A stretch of DNA of 23,110 nt from Anaerolineaceae bacterium UBA6086 (GTDB lineage: Bacteria; Chloroflexota; Anaerolineae; Anaerolineales; Anaerolineaceae). The stretch spans positions 1 through 23,110 of the forward strand of contig DIXG01000048.1 of assembly GCA_002436005.1 (NCBI GenBank), written 5' to 3'. The translations under genes were made by a program, and so were the position numbers. How positions within the stretch are numbered: position 1 is the first letter of the stretch; each line of letters begins with the position of its first letter. Below the pieces are notes generated by a model, which saw only the letters and a list, made by a program, of their open reading frames with translations, was not told where the DNA came from and did not search any database. This document shows, piece after piece, positions 7,756-15,392 of the stretch.

Positions 7756-9369
7756 TTACTCCTCAGGAAGTAAAAACCCTTTTCCCCCTAATAATCCTTC
7801 CGAAATCACTTTCAGCGTTGGTGAATTTTCCGGCAAGAGATCCTGCCAGGCAAAATCCTTCAAACGCACAAACCCAGGCCAAAGTCCATCTGGCTCAATG
7901 AAATGGTCAAAGGGCAGGGAGGTGCGGTAAAGCTGGTAATACAGGAAACGGCGCGCGTTTACCTGATGATGCAGCGGTGCTTGCACCTGGTCTGCCGCAA
8001 GGAATTCTTCTAATCGTGCCAGGTACTCTTTCTTCGATTGCGGGAAGAATACCGTATCCAGCTGGGTGAAGCGTGCTTTGCCGGCGCAAAGCACCGGCGC
8101 GCCCATGATGGATGCCTCTATGCCAATTGTTGAATTGTAGATCATCACAAATTTGGATCGTTGAATCATTTCATAGGAACTGAAATACTCATCCGGACCA
8201 ACAAAGACCACATTCGGCAGCTGATCAGCGCCGCTGTTTTGCCCCCAATCCGAGACGCTTTCCCGGCTGGCTTTTCCAGGTCGAGATTCATCCGGGTGCG
8301 CCCGGACCACAAACAGCGTTTCCGGATGAGTTTTGATCACCGTTAGCAGGTGATCCAACCAGCTGAACATGTCTGCAAAGATCACATTGGCATGCGGCTG
8401 GCTGGTATCAAAGATCACGTTAGTAAAAACAGGCACCACCTGCTTAAAGGATCGCATTTTGGCTAAAAATGCGTCGTCCAATCCGGTCATCTCAGGCCAA
8501 AACTTAATACCTGCCATGCTGAAATCACCCTTAATCCGCTTGGAGAGGTAATCATCCAGCCGGGCATCTTGCTCCTCATTGAGCTGGAAAGCATCGGGAA
8601 TATCCACGGGGTAAGCCGTGGCATCGCCATCGGTAAAAAATGCCGAGAATGGCAGCAAACCTACCTCGTGCGAATAGACCGGAATATGATGTTTGCGTGC
8701 TGTCCAACGGGCTGCTGCCTCCGGGAATTGCATCCCGTTGAAAACCATCAGGGCGCGCGGTGTGATCTCTTTGAATAAAGTGTCAAACTTTTTGACAATT
8801 TTATAGGCTGAAAGGATGTAATGACGGTAGAGAATTTGTGTGGATTCATCATCAACCAGATGATGCCTGCGCAAAATCCAGCGCATTGAGGGCAAACACA
8901 GCTCTCCCAGGGGAATCCCCTCAAACCTAAAAGGCTTGAGCGTCGCAAGCGTTGTGTCTTGTAAAGCCTTTGCCAACGCTTCACTCTGATAAAATTTCAT
9001 CCAGATCAGGTCGGAGTGATCATAAATGGCGGATGACTGCAGCATACACTCCTGGCAGGGCGGCATCTGCCGGACATTATCCTGATCCGTGCCCAGCACA
9101 CAACGCGTCATGCTCCGCTGGCAGACGACATTTGCCACCCTCACGCCTTGCAAGCGCAGTGACCAACCAGTCAGCATCGCAAAAGCGGCGTTCAGGCTCA
9201 ACCCGCTGATGCGAGTAGAAGCGTTGAACGAGACCACGATCCGCTCATCGTCTGGCTTGGGCGCCTCCTTGGCAACGACTTTTGCCATTTTACGGATATC
9301 CGCATTCACCCCCAGGCGCGTTCCCTTTAATTGTAGGAAATCCCTGGTTTTATCAAACAGACCCATCAT
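7756..9369 (-). CDS. Capsule-type glycosyltransferase-like protein (GT-B fold)
   Basis: A 537-residue soluble protein resembling capsule polysaccharide biosynthesis proteins (KpsC/KpsS-like and CDP-glycerol phosphotransferase-like GT-B enzymes). The C-terminal half carries the diagnostic elements: VVRAHPDESR at 354-363 and SKFVMIYNSTIGIEASIMG at 405-423, the nucleotide-sugar binding region. The N-terminal half has four cysteines (83, 90, 105 and 108) in a C-x6-C-x14-C-x2-C arrangement, possibly a metal site. No signal peptide or membrane span is seen. It is the last gene of the SDR-NeuA-NeuB operon, 11 bp after the SAF-less NeuB gene, so it is a good candidate to transfer the activated nonulosonic sugar made by that operon. 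Donor and acceptor are inferred from context only. MM at the start leaves a one-codon uncertainty. Confidence 0.75.
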   Translation of the reverse strand: MMGLFDKTRDFLQLKGTRLGVNADIRKMAKVVAKEAPKPDDERIVVSFNASTRISGLSLNAAFAMLTGWSLRLQGVRVANVVCQRSMTRCVLGTDQDNVRQMPPCQECMLQSSAIYDHSDLIWMKFYQSEALAKALQDTTLATLKPFRFEGIPLGELCLPSMRWILRRHHLVDDESTQILYRHYILSAYKIVKKFDTLFKEITPRALMVFNGMQFPEAAARWTARKHHIPVYSHEVGLLPFSAFFTDGDATAYPVDIPDAFQLNEEQDARLDDYLSKRIKGDFSMAGIKFWPEMTGLDDAFLAKMRSFKQVVPVFTNVIFDTSQPHANVIFADMFSWLDHLLTVIKTHPETLFVVRAHPDESRPGKASRESVSDWGQNSGADQLPNVVFVGPDEYFSSYEMIQRSKFVMIYNSTIGIEASIMGAPVLCAGKARFTQLDTVFFPQSKKEYLARLEEFLAADQVQAPLHHQVNARRFLYYQLYRTSLPFDHFIEPDGLWPGFVRLKDFAWQDLLPENSPTLKVISEGLLGGKGFLLPEE

Positions 9370-9380
9370 GTATCCAAAAT

Positions 9381-10256
9381 CTAAACGCTATAGCGGCGCA
9401 GCTTTTGCAGCGACGATTGTTCGCTATCGTAGACGTGTTTTTCGCCATCCCCCAGTGCTTTTTCCGTCACCCGGATATATTTCACCAGGGTGCGGATCCC
9501 GTGCGGCTCGACGGAAGCAGCCTGGTCTGAACCCCACATGGCACGATCGAGGGTGACATGGCGTTCCACCAGAGAAGCGCCCATGGCAACTGCCAGCGCA
9601 GAGGGCACCAGACCCACCTCGTGTCCAGAATAGCCGATCGGACAGGAGAATTTCTCTTTGAGGGTGGAGATCATCTTCAGGTTCAGTTCTTCTGGCGGGC
9701 AGGGATAGCTGCTGGTAGTATGGCAGATGATCAATTTATCCAGGTCAAAGATCGCCACCGCCTCCTCGATCTCTTGCATGGTGGACATCCCCGTCGAAAG
9801 GATTACCGGGCGACCTGTGTCTTTAATGGCACGCAGCAGGGTGTGATCGGTTAAGAGTGCCGAAGGAATTTTGTGGGCTGGTGGATTAAAGGCATCGATA
9901 AATGCCAGGGAAGGGATATCCCAGGAACTTGCCAGCCAATCCACACCGAGCGACCGGCAGTAGGCATCAATCTCCTGGTATTCCTCCTGTTCAAACTCCA
10001 CCTGGTGGCGATAATCAAGATAGGAGATATAGCCCCAGGGGGTATCGCGCATCTGGTTTTTCTGATGGTCAGGGACACAAAGTTCAGGCGTGCGCTTCTG
10101 AAACTTGACGGCATCCACTCCAGCCTCATGGGCTGCCTGGATTAAGTCTTTGGCAACCTGCACGCTGCCATTGTGATTGATGCCGATTTCTGCGATGATA
10201 TAGGTCGGGTGACCGTCCCCCACCAGTCGATCACCAAATTTGATTTCTCGAGTCAT
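9381..10256 (-). CDS. NeuB-family nonulosonate synthase lacking the SAF domain
   Basis: A 291-residue NeuB-family enzyme, which condenses phosphoenolpyruvate with a hexose or hexosamine (or its 6-phosphate) to a nine-carbon keto acid. Catalytic TIM-barrel motifs: AEIGINHNG 22-30, KFQKR 51-55, HKIPSA 128-133, LSTGMS 153-158, CHTTSSYP 178-185, GYSGHE 208-213, ERHVTLD 231-237 and WGSDQAASVEP 241-251. The protein stops at RRYSV soon after the barrel, so the C-terminal antifreeze-like SAF domain found in most NeuB proteins is missing. The start at 10256 was chosen because AAGGAG lies six bases upstream; a longer frame from GTG at 10289 has no ribosome-binding site. The preceding gene encodes the CMP-sialate synthetase/phosphatase fusion, so the product is probably dephosphorylated and CMP-activated by it. 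Confidence 0.88.
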   Translation of the reverse strand: MTREIKFGDRLVGDGHPTYIIAEIGINHNGSVQVAKDLIQAAHEAGVDAVKFQKRTPELCVPDHQKNQMRDTPWGYISYLDYRHQVEFEQEEYQEIDAYCRSLGVDWLASSWDIPSLAFIDAFNPPAHKIPSALLTDHTLLRAIKDTGRPVILSTGMSTMQEIEEAVAIFDLDKLIICHTTSSYPCPPEELNLKMISTLKEKFSCPIGYSGHEVGLVPSALAVAMGASLVERHVTLDRAMWGSDQAASVEPHGIRTLVKYIRVTEKALGDGEKHVYDSEQSSLQKLRRYSV

Positions 10257-10295
10257 TGAATGCTCCTTGTGATTTTCTTTAACCATCACACTAAC

Positions 10296-11519
10296 TTACC
10301 GATAGCGGCGAATAAGCATATCACAAACCTCACGAACCGCCCCATGTCCGCCCATCCGGCTGAGAACATGGTCTGCCTGACGGCGCACGTCCGGGTGCGC
10401 ATCCGCCACCACCAGCGCAAAAGCAACCAGCGGAAAGCACCCCTGGTCATTAACGTCGTTGCCGACATAAATCGTCTCAGAAGCGGGAATACCCTCTGTC
10501 TCCAAATAAGCTGTCAACGTGGCGGGCTTATCACCCACGCCATTAAAATAGGGCACGCCGATCTTTTTGGCGCGTGCGCCCACCACCGTGTTCGGTTCAG
10601 TCGAGATAATCACGGCTCTAAACCCGGCAGCCAGGAGCATGTCAACGCCCATGCCATCCTCTCGGCTGGCCGCCACGCTTTCTTTGCCGTCCTCGCTCAC
10701 CCACACATGATTATCCGTCATCACGCCGTCAAAATCAAACACAACCAGCGAAACCCTCTCAGGCCAGGGTCGGGGTTGTGCCCCCGGGTGCACCATTTCC
10801 AGGTCAGCTTCCCGCACCAACCACTCGTAACGTGCCCAATCGCGCAGGTTATCAATATCGACTGTGTAAACAGGATCAATCTGCACCGGCAGGATCGTCT
10901 GACCGCTCATGGACCCGTGGTTGAGGATCACATCCGGTCGGATCACATCAATATGGCCCGTCTGCCAGTAAACCGGCGGCAGCTTTTGCCGCGGCGCGTT
11001 ATAAGGCTCTGCAATGCCCTCCACATCCAGCAGGTTGCGCATCTTCCCATCGGGTTCAATGCGCCACATCTTGTGCGGATTCTGCCCCGCAGGCACCACA
11101 CCCCGCACGGAGTCGGCTTCCGGGTGATCACACAGGATCTGGATCGCCTGATCGACCAGGACAGGCGGGCGAATCGGTGAGGTTGGTCGCAGCTGCACGA
11201 CCAGGTCAGGCTGGTAGCCCTCATTCTCCACCAGCCACTTCAGCGCGTGCTGAAACACAGGCAGGTCCAGGGTATCATCCTGTGCCAGCTCTGCCAGACG
11301 CAAGAAGGGCACTTCCGCCCCAAATTCCTGTGCAACCCTCGCAATTTCCGGGTCATCCGTGGAGACGATCACGCGCGTCACAAGTTTCGCCTGCAAACCC
11401 GCTGCAATGCTGTAAGCAATCAATGGATAACCTGCAAATTCACGGATATTCTTACCAGGGATGCCCTTCGAACCGCCGCGTGCCGGGATCAGGGCTAAGA
11501 CTTCCAGCTTTTCTACCAT
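10296..11519 (-). CDS. Bifunctional CMP-nonulosonate cytidylyltransferase / HAD phosphatase
   Basis: A 407-residue two-domain cytoplasmic enzyme. Residues 7-235 are a NeuA-type cytidylyltransferase with the CTP-binding signature IPARGGSKGIPGKN (11-24) and LRPTSPIR (110-117). Residues 256-407 are a KDO8P-phosphatase-like HAD domain with FDFDGVMTDN (261-270; nucleophile Asp262, Asp264), SREDGMG (285-291), IISTE (304-308) and GNDVND (353-358). The same domain order occurs in animal CMP-sialate synthetase. All HAD catalytic residues appear intact, so the domain may remove the phosphate from a nonulosonate-9-phosphate before or during activation. It overlaps the SDR gene by 7 bp and is followed 39 bp later by the SAF-less NeuB gene. 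The exact sugar (Neu5Ac, Kdn, legionaminate-like) is not readable. Confidence 0.92.
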   Translation of the reverse strand: MVEKLEVLALIPARGGSKGIPGKNIREFAGYPLIAYSIAAGLQAKLVTRVIVSTDDPEIARVAQEFGAEVPFLRLAELAQDDTLDLPVFQHALKWLVENEGYQPDLVVQLRPTSPIRPPVLVDQAIQILCDHPEADSVRGVVPAGQNPHKMWRIEPDGKMRNLLDVEGIAEPYNAPRQKLPPVYWQTGHIDVIRPDVILNHGSMSGQTILPVQIDPVYTVDIDNLRDWARYEWLVREADLEMVHPGAQPRPWPERVSLVVFDFDGVMTDNHVWVSEDGKESVAASREDGMGVDMLLAAGFRAVIISTEPNTVVGARAKKIGVPYFNGVGDKPATLTAYLETEGIPASETIYVGNDVNDQGCFPLVAFALVVADAHPDVRRQADHVLSRMGGHGAVREVCDMLIRRYR

Positions 11520-12337
11520 GCCGTCCAGCCTCCATCCACCACCAGGTTGGCGCCAGTCATATAGGAAGAGGCTTCAGACGCCAGAAACACAATCGCACCG
11601 TTCATTTCATCGAGATGAGCCATCCTTCCAATTACAGTGCGGGCTGAATAAGCTTGCAAAAAAACGTCATCATGCTGATTGTAGATCCCGCCGGGTGTGA
11701 GCGCATTCACCCGAATGGGTTTGCCAGCGTAGTAGGTCGCCAGATAACGGGTGAGCCCCAAAACGCCAGCTTTACTGACGGTATAGTAAACCGGTTTATA
11801 CTGCCGGGAGCCATCCGGACGTTCATACAGGCGTTGATCCGGTCCCACCAAGCCGTAAGTCGAACAAATATTAATGATCACGCCATAGTCCTGCGCAAGC
11901 ATTTGCCTGGCAGCCGCCTGACAGGAGAGGAACATCCCGGTCAGGTTCACGTCGATGGCTTTACGCCAGGTCTCCAGCGGGTAGGTTTCAAAAGCATTGG
12001 CTGACTGCGCCTCAAGGTTGCCCGGGTCAAACTTCGGATCCATTGCCGCGCTGTTCACCAGCACATCCAGGCTTCCGAATTCGCCGACTGCACGCGCAAC
12101 CATGTCGCTGACCGAATCCGGGTTGGTAACATCTACCCCGACGCCAATCGCCAAAATGCCTTCCGCCTGCAAATCCCTGGCATGCGCCGCAGCCAAATCA
12201 TAATCAAGATCCGCCACCACCACCTGCGCGCCTGCCTGCCCGAGGGCACGGGTGAACTGTTTGCCCAGTAATCCCGCACCGCCGGTCACCAGTGCCGTCC
12301 GGTTCTTTAATGAAAATTTATCCATGATATCTGACAT
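11513..12337 (-). CDS. SDR-family oxidoreductase, PtmA-like
   Basis: A 274-residue classical short-chain dehydrogenase/reductase, NAD(P)-dependent. The cofactor motif TGGAGLLG is at 18-25, NSAA at 95-98, the catalytic Ser159 lies in ICSTYG, and Tyr185/Lys189 form YTVSK; the C-terminal segment TGANLVVDGGW (261-271) is standard. The insertion around 165-182 before the catalytic Tyr (PDQRLYERPDGSRQYKP) is common in SDRs linked to flagellin or surface-glycan nonulosonate loci such as PtmA. It is the first gene after the promoter at 12385, and its last 7 bp overlap the CMP-synthetase fusion gene. It probably reduces or oxidises a sugar intermediate or a side-chain group. ATG at 12337 or 12325 could be the start; neither has a strong ribosome-binding site. 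Confidence 0.87.
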   Translation of the reverse strand: MSDIMDKFSLKNRTALVTGGAGLLGKQFTRALGQAGAQVVVADLDYDLAAAHARDLQAEGILAIGVGVDVTNPDSVSDMVARAVGEFGSLDVLVNSAAMDPKFDPGNLEAQSANAFETYPLETWRKAIDVNLTGMFLSCQAAARQMLAQDYGVIINICSTYGLVGPDQRLYERPDGSRQYKPVYYTVSKAGVLGLTRYLATYYAGKPIRVNALTPGGIYNQHDDVFLQAYSARTVIGRMAHLDEMNGAIVFLASEASSYMTGANLVVDGGWTAW

Positions 12338-12384
12338 TTGCCATGATCCAATCTTGAGGAAAAACCAAGCTTTGTATGGGTGTT

Positions 12385-12413
12385 ATTATACCAGTCGAGG
12401 CTGGTTAATCACC
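12385..12413 (-). promoter_or_regulatory. Predicted promoter of the SDR-NeuA-NeuB operon with overlapping palindrome
   Basis: On the minus strand an extended -10, TGGTATAAT (12385-12393), sits 48 bases before the SDR start. A weak -35, GTGATT, lies 16 bases upstream (12407-12412). ATTAACCAG and CTGGTATAAT form an inverted repeat with one bulged A around a 6-base centre; its downstream arm covers the -10 box, as an operator might. The 88-bp gap shows no T-run terminator for the preceding oxidoreductase operon. Confidence 0.5.
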
Positions 12414-12425
12414 CTTTCAGACCGA

Positions 12426-13418
12426 TCAGCCCAACTGCAGCCTTTTGCCCAGGCGATTCGATTCATGCACTGCTTCCACCAGGTTGAGGATATGAATTCC
12501 ATCTTCCAGGCTGCAGCGGGACTGTGTTTCGCCGCGCATAAGCGACAAGAAATGGCGCATCTCTTCCAAAAAGAGGTCATTGCGCTCAAACCCTGCTGGG
12601 GGGGTTATCTCCTCCCATGGCTGGCTGCTAACATGGTAAACCTGCACTGCACCGCTGGTATTATTCCATTGAATCTGTCCCTGTTCCAAATAGATCGTGA
12701 GCGAATGCTGCGGTAGACGCTGGAAATAATCCAGGTGGATGGAGCCGATCGCGCCATTCGAGAGTGACAGGACAATTTCTGCCACATCCTCCACATCCAA
12801 TTCAAGGCCGGAAACCTGCCCTGTGTGCGCTGAGAGCGAGCTTACCTCACCCATCAGCCAGCGCACATAGTCCAACGGGTGACAGAGCGTATTGACCACG
12901 CCGCCGCCCAGTTCCTTGCGTGCGGCATAGCCCTGGCGGTAGTCCTCCCAGGGATGCCAATCTGGCAGATATTCACCCCAGTGCACCCTGAATGACAGCA
13001 CCCGCCCCAAGTTTCCCGAATCCAACAGCGCTTTAATTTTGCCCAAAACAGGATGAAAACGGAATTGAAAGCCCACCAGAATGCGGACCTGGTTCTCTAC
13101 AGCGGTTTGACGCAAGAGCTCAACCTGCGCGTCGACCCGGTCTGCAATCGGTTTTTCCAGCAGCAGATGGCACCCAGCTCGGGCAGCAGGGAGGGCAACC
13201 TCCATATGCAGCGCGGTGGGGTTGGCAACAATCACCGCATCCGGGTGATGCGCCAGGGCAGCGGCGAGATCTGTCTCTACGGGATAAGCAGCCAGCTCAT
13301 CTTCCGGCAGGGTGCTGCGGTGCGTCCGGTAGAGCAGAATGTCCTCCTGCCCCAAAGCAACCAGGTTGCGCAAATGCCGTCTGCCGATCGAGCCCAAACC
13401 TGCAATCAGAAATTTCAC
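12426..13418 (-). CDS. Gfo/Idh/MocA-family sugar oxidoreductase
   Basis: A 330-residue NAD(P)-dependent oxidoreductase. The Rossmann motif AGLGSIGRRH is at 6-15 and LLEKPIADR at 86-94, with the EKP lysine usual for this family. GGGVVNTLCHPLDYVRWLMG (171-190) is the substrate-side helix with its His and Asp. I chose GTG at 13418, because it gives the canonical start MKFLIAGLGSIG and has GGGG six bases upstream; a frame from TTG at 13430 would add four residues and touch the preceding stop codon. Family members act on free or nucleotide-linked sugars and inositols. It ends the methyltransferase-glycosyltransferase operon, and together with the adjacent SDR probably shapes the sugar or a substituent of it. 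Substrate unknown. Confidence 0.88.
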   Translation of the reverse strand: MKFLIAGLGSIGRRHLRNLVALGQEDILLYRTHRSTLPEDELAAYPVETDLAAALAHHPDAVIVANPTALHMEVALPAARAGCHLLLEKPIADRVDAQVELLRQTAVENQVRILVGFQFRFHPVLGKIKALLDSGNLGRVLSFRVHWGEYLPDWHPWEDYRQGYAARKELGGGVVNTLCHPLDYVRWLMGEVSSLSAHTGQVSGLELDVEDVAEIVLSLSNGAIGSIHLDYFQRLPQHSLTIYLEQGQIQWNNTSGAVQVYHVSSQPWEEITPPAGFERNDLFLEEMRHFLSLMRGETQSRCSLEDGIHILNLVEAVHESNRLGKRLQLG

Positions 13419-13430
13419 ATCAAACCCCAA

Positions 13431-14429
13431 TCACTCATTCAGCCAGCGATAGACCCGGTTGACAACACCCTGCAGCACATAGCGGATCGGTTTTAACTGT
13501 GCCAGGCGGCTCATCACGCCTTTTGGACGATTGACGATACCGGCAGCGCGCACCGAGAGACCAGCCTGTTCCGCCAGTAACGCCACCTCCTCAGAAATGG
13601 CATTTCCCATCAGGCGCACCGTTTGTTCACGGGTGCAGAAGCGCAGGTAGCCTTTGGCATCCATGCAATCATCCATCTCCACCATGCGCCCCATCATCTG
13701 GTCGCTCCAGCCCTCCGGCAACATCTCCGCCAGCACATCCTGGATCACAGCCTTTGGGCAAACCATCTGGAAATGATGCGCGGATACCCAGGCTTCCAAA
13801 CCCTGAAAGCGCACAATCACATCCTCAATGCCAGCAACTTCCGACTGATAGACTTCCCAGGTGCGCCCTGAATTGACCAGGTATTCTTCTTCCCACTTGC
13901 GCGGCATCAACAGTCCACGCTGGGCTTCAACTTCGGGCTGAGCAGCAAAGGCAAGCGTGCTTTCCGAGCTCATCGCCACGCGCTGGCGGATGTAGAACCC
14001 GGTCACCGCACCCACATTCGGAAAGGTATCGATGATTTGCAGGTGTGCCCCCAGCCAGCCCGGCAGATGAAAGACATCGTCATCGGTATACGCAACAATC
14101 TCGCCCGGGGCAGCGTCAAAAATCATCCTGAGCGCGTTCAATTTGCCGATATTGCGTTTGGAGAGCACCAGGTAATCAACCGCACCCCGCTCATAGAGCG
14201 ACTGCAGATAGGTCACCATTTCAGGGCAGCTGCCGTTGTCAAATACCAGCAGGTCAAAGGGCTCCTGGGTATTGGCAAGAATGCTCTCAATAGTCATGCG
14301 GGTCACATCCATGCGATTCTGGAAATAGCCAGCCTGATGGGGGGCATAAACCAGCACAGCTACCGTTGTGCGGGCGGGTGAAAAATCAAGGGTTTGCCCC
14401 CGGGAGGGGTTATAGCCAATTCTGGGCAT
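13431..14429 (-). CDS. Glycosyltransferase family 2
   Basis: A 332-residue GT-A fold glycosyltransferase. The nucleotide-binding half shows VAVLVYAPHQ (23-32), an FDNGS element (63-67), NIGKLNALR (93-101) and the metal-binding triad YTDDDVF (114-120). No membrane segment is obvious, so it acts on a lipid-linked or membrane acceptor from the cytoplasmic face, as usual for GT2. The C-terminal 150 residues are less conserved and probably set acceptor choice. It lies 24 bp downstream of a GT-A-like gene and 12 bp upstream of the oxidoreductase start, in a tightly packed operon. Donor sugar cannot be deduced. Confidence 0.87.
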   Translation of the reverse strand: MPRIGYNPSRGQTLDFSPARTTVAVLVYAPHQAGYFQNRMDVTRMTIESILANTQEPFDLLVFDNGSCPEMVTYLQSLYERGAVDYLVLSKRNIGKLNALRMIFDAAPGEIVAYTDDDVFHLPGWLGAHLQIIDTFPNVGAVTGFYIRQRVAMSSESTLAFAAQPEVEAQRGLLMPRKWEEEYLVNSGRTWEVYQSEVAGIEDVIVRFQGLEAWVSAHHFQMVCPKAVIQDVLAEMLPEGWSDQMMGRMVEMDDCMDAKGYLRFCTREQTVRLMGNAISEEVALLAEQAGLSVRAAGIVNRPKGVMSRLAQLKPIRYVLQGVVNRVYRWLNE

Positions 14430-14453
14430 GATCCATTACCTGTGCTTTCGCCT

Positions 14454-15392
14454 TTATGTCTTTTTGGAGAGCTGCTTCAGTTTGTATGCCAGCCAGCCTT
14501 TGACCTCATTGAATGCTTTCACCGGGTGAAAAATCGCAAAAGAAAACCATCCCAAAAGCCTGGATCTCAGCCAGATCAGTGGGAAGATCTCAACTTCGCG
14601 CCAAAAGGACGCCCAGGTGAGCGGGATCCTCCGCAGCTTTCCATCGTAAATGTGATGCGTGGCATCCGATAATCTGAAGATCGTGCGCCGCCCACCGCCA
14701 ATGCGCACGTTGTCGGCGGTTTCTGGCTGGTGAAAATGAACAATCCCGCCGGGCAGATGGGCATAATCATGATTCTGATGAATAATCGTCAGGGCACCGG
14801 TCAGGTCAATCACCGGCCAGTGTTCCCGCCGCGCTTTATAGATCATCCAGTTATCCCAGCCGGCGCGCCCCACCGTAAAATCCGGGATGTGCTCAAAACA
14901 GGCCCGTGGGTAGATGAAGTAATCGCTGCCCGATTGCCCATGCAGAGCCCCCTCCTGCTGAATGCGCTGCTCCAGCGCGTCTGCCCAATCGCCGGAAAAG
15001 TCCAGCGGTTCGTGTATATCCAGATCGTACCGCTGACCCACCGCCAGAAAACGCTTCTTTTCCTCGCCAAGCCTGTGGATCAGGGGGAGTAACTGCGGCA
15101 GGAACAGGATATCAGCATTGGCATAAGCCAGATAGGGTGACTCGTTGACTGATCTGGCAAGGTCGAAGATCGAGCTGATCAGCGGCGTGCCCAGCGGGTT
15201 GGTGTGCACTTCAGGTAAATGGCGTATCCCTTGTTTACTGCAAATTTCAGCAATCCCCGGCTCATCGCCGATGACGACAATCTCAATTTCCGGTCCCAGC
15301 GCCTGCCAGTTCCTCAGCATATTCGTCTGGATCAGGCTGATGTGTGGATCCACAAAGGGCTTTGGCGCGGTGAAGAGCGTCAGCAGCAGCAT
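14454..15392 (-). CDS. Putative GT-A-like glycosyltransferase, uncharacterised
   Basis: A 312-residue protein that I place with moderate confidence among GT-A-type transferases. It begins MLLLTLFTAPKPFVDPHISL, has IEIVVIGDE at 36-44, and YLAYANADILFLPQL at 87-101, where NAD-I sits where GT-A enzymes carry the DXD metal site. GWDNWMIYKARRE near 200-212 resembles the acceptor-side region of related proteins, and IIHQNHDYAH follows. The C-terminal 60 residues are basic and amphipathic, which may attach it to the membrane. The ATG at 15392 overlaps the upstream TGA stop (TGATG), so translation is coupled to the methyltransferase; a longer frame from 15431 would overlap that gene by 40 bp and is rejected. 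The donor is unknown. Confidence 0.6.
   Translation of the reverse strand: MLLLTLFTAPKPFVDPHISLIQTNMLRNWQALGPEIEIVVIGDEPGIAEICSKQGIRHLPEVHTNPLGTPLISSIFDLARSVNESPYLAYANADILFLPQLLPLIHRLGEEKKRFLAVGQRYDLDIHEPLDFSGDWADALEQRIQQEGALHGQSGSDYFIYPRACFEHIPDFTVGRAGWDNWMIYKARREHWPVIDLTGALTIIHQNHDYAHLPGGIVHFHQPETADNVRIGGGRRTIFRLSDATHHIYDGKLRRIPLTWASFWREVEIFPLIWLRSRLLGWFSFAIFHPVKAFNEVKGWLAYKLKQLSKKT

Noticed and set aside
7655..7930. A plus-strand frame of 91 codons in the convergent gap
   Set aside because: More than half of it overlaps the 3' end of the capsule-type gene; no ribosome-binding site and low-complexity composition.
9089..9556. A 155-codon plus-strand frame over the capsule-type transferase and NeuB genes
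   Set aside because: It spans two conserved minus-strand genes, with no ribosome-binding site or recognisable motif.
9381..10289. Start of the SAF-less NeuB at GTG 10289
   Set aside because: No ribosome-binding site there, whereas AAGGAG precedes the ATG at 10256 at ideal distance.
10260..11180. A 306-codon open frame on the plus strand
   Set aside because: It lies antisense to the well-supported NeuA/HAD fusion; its protein is rich in His, Arg and Pro and has no domain, as expected of a shadow frame.
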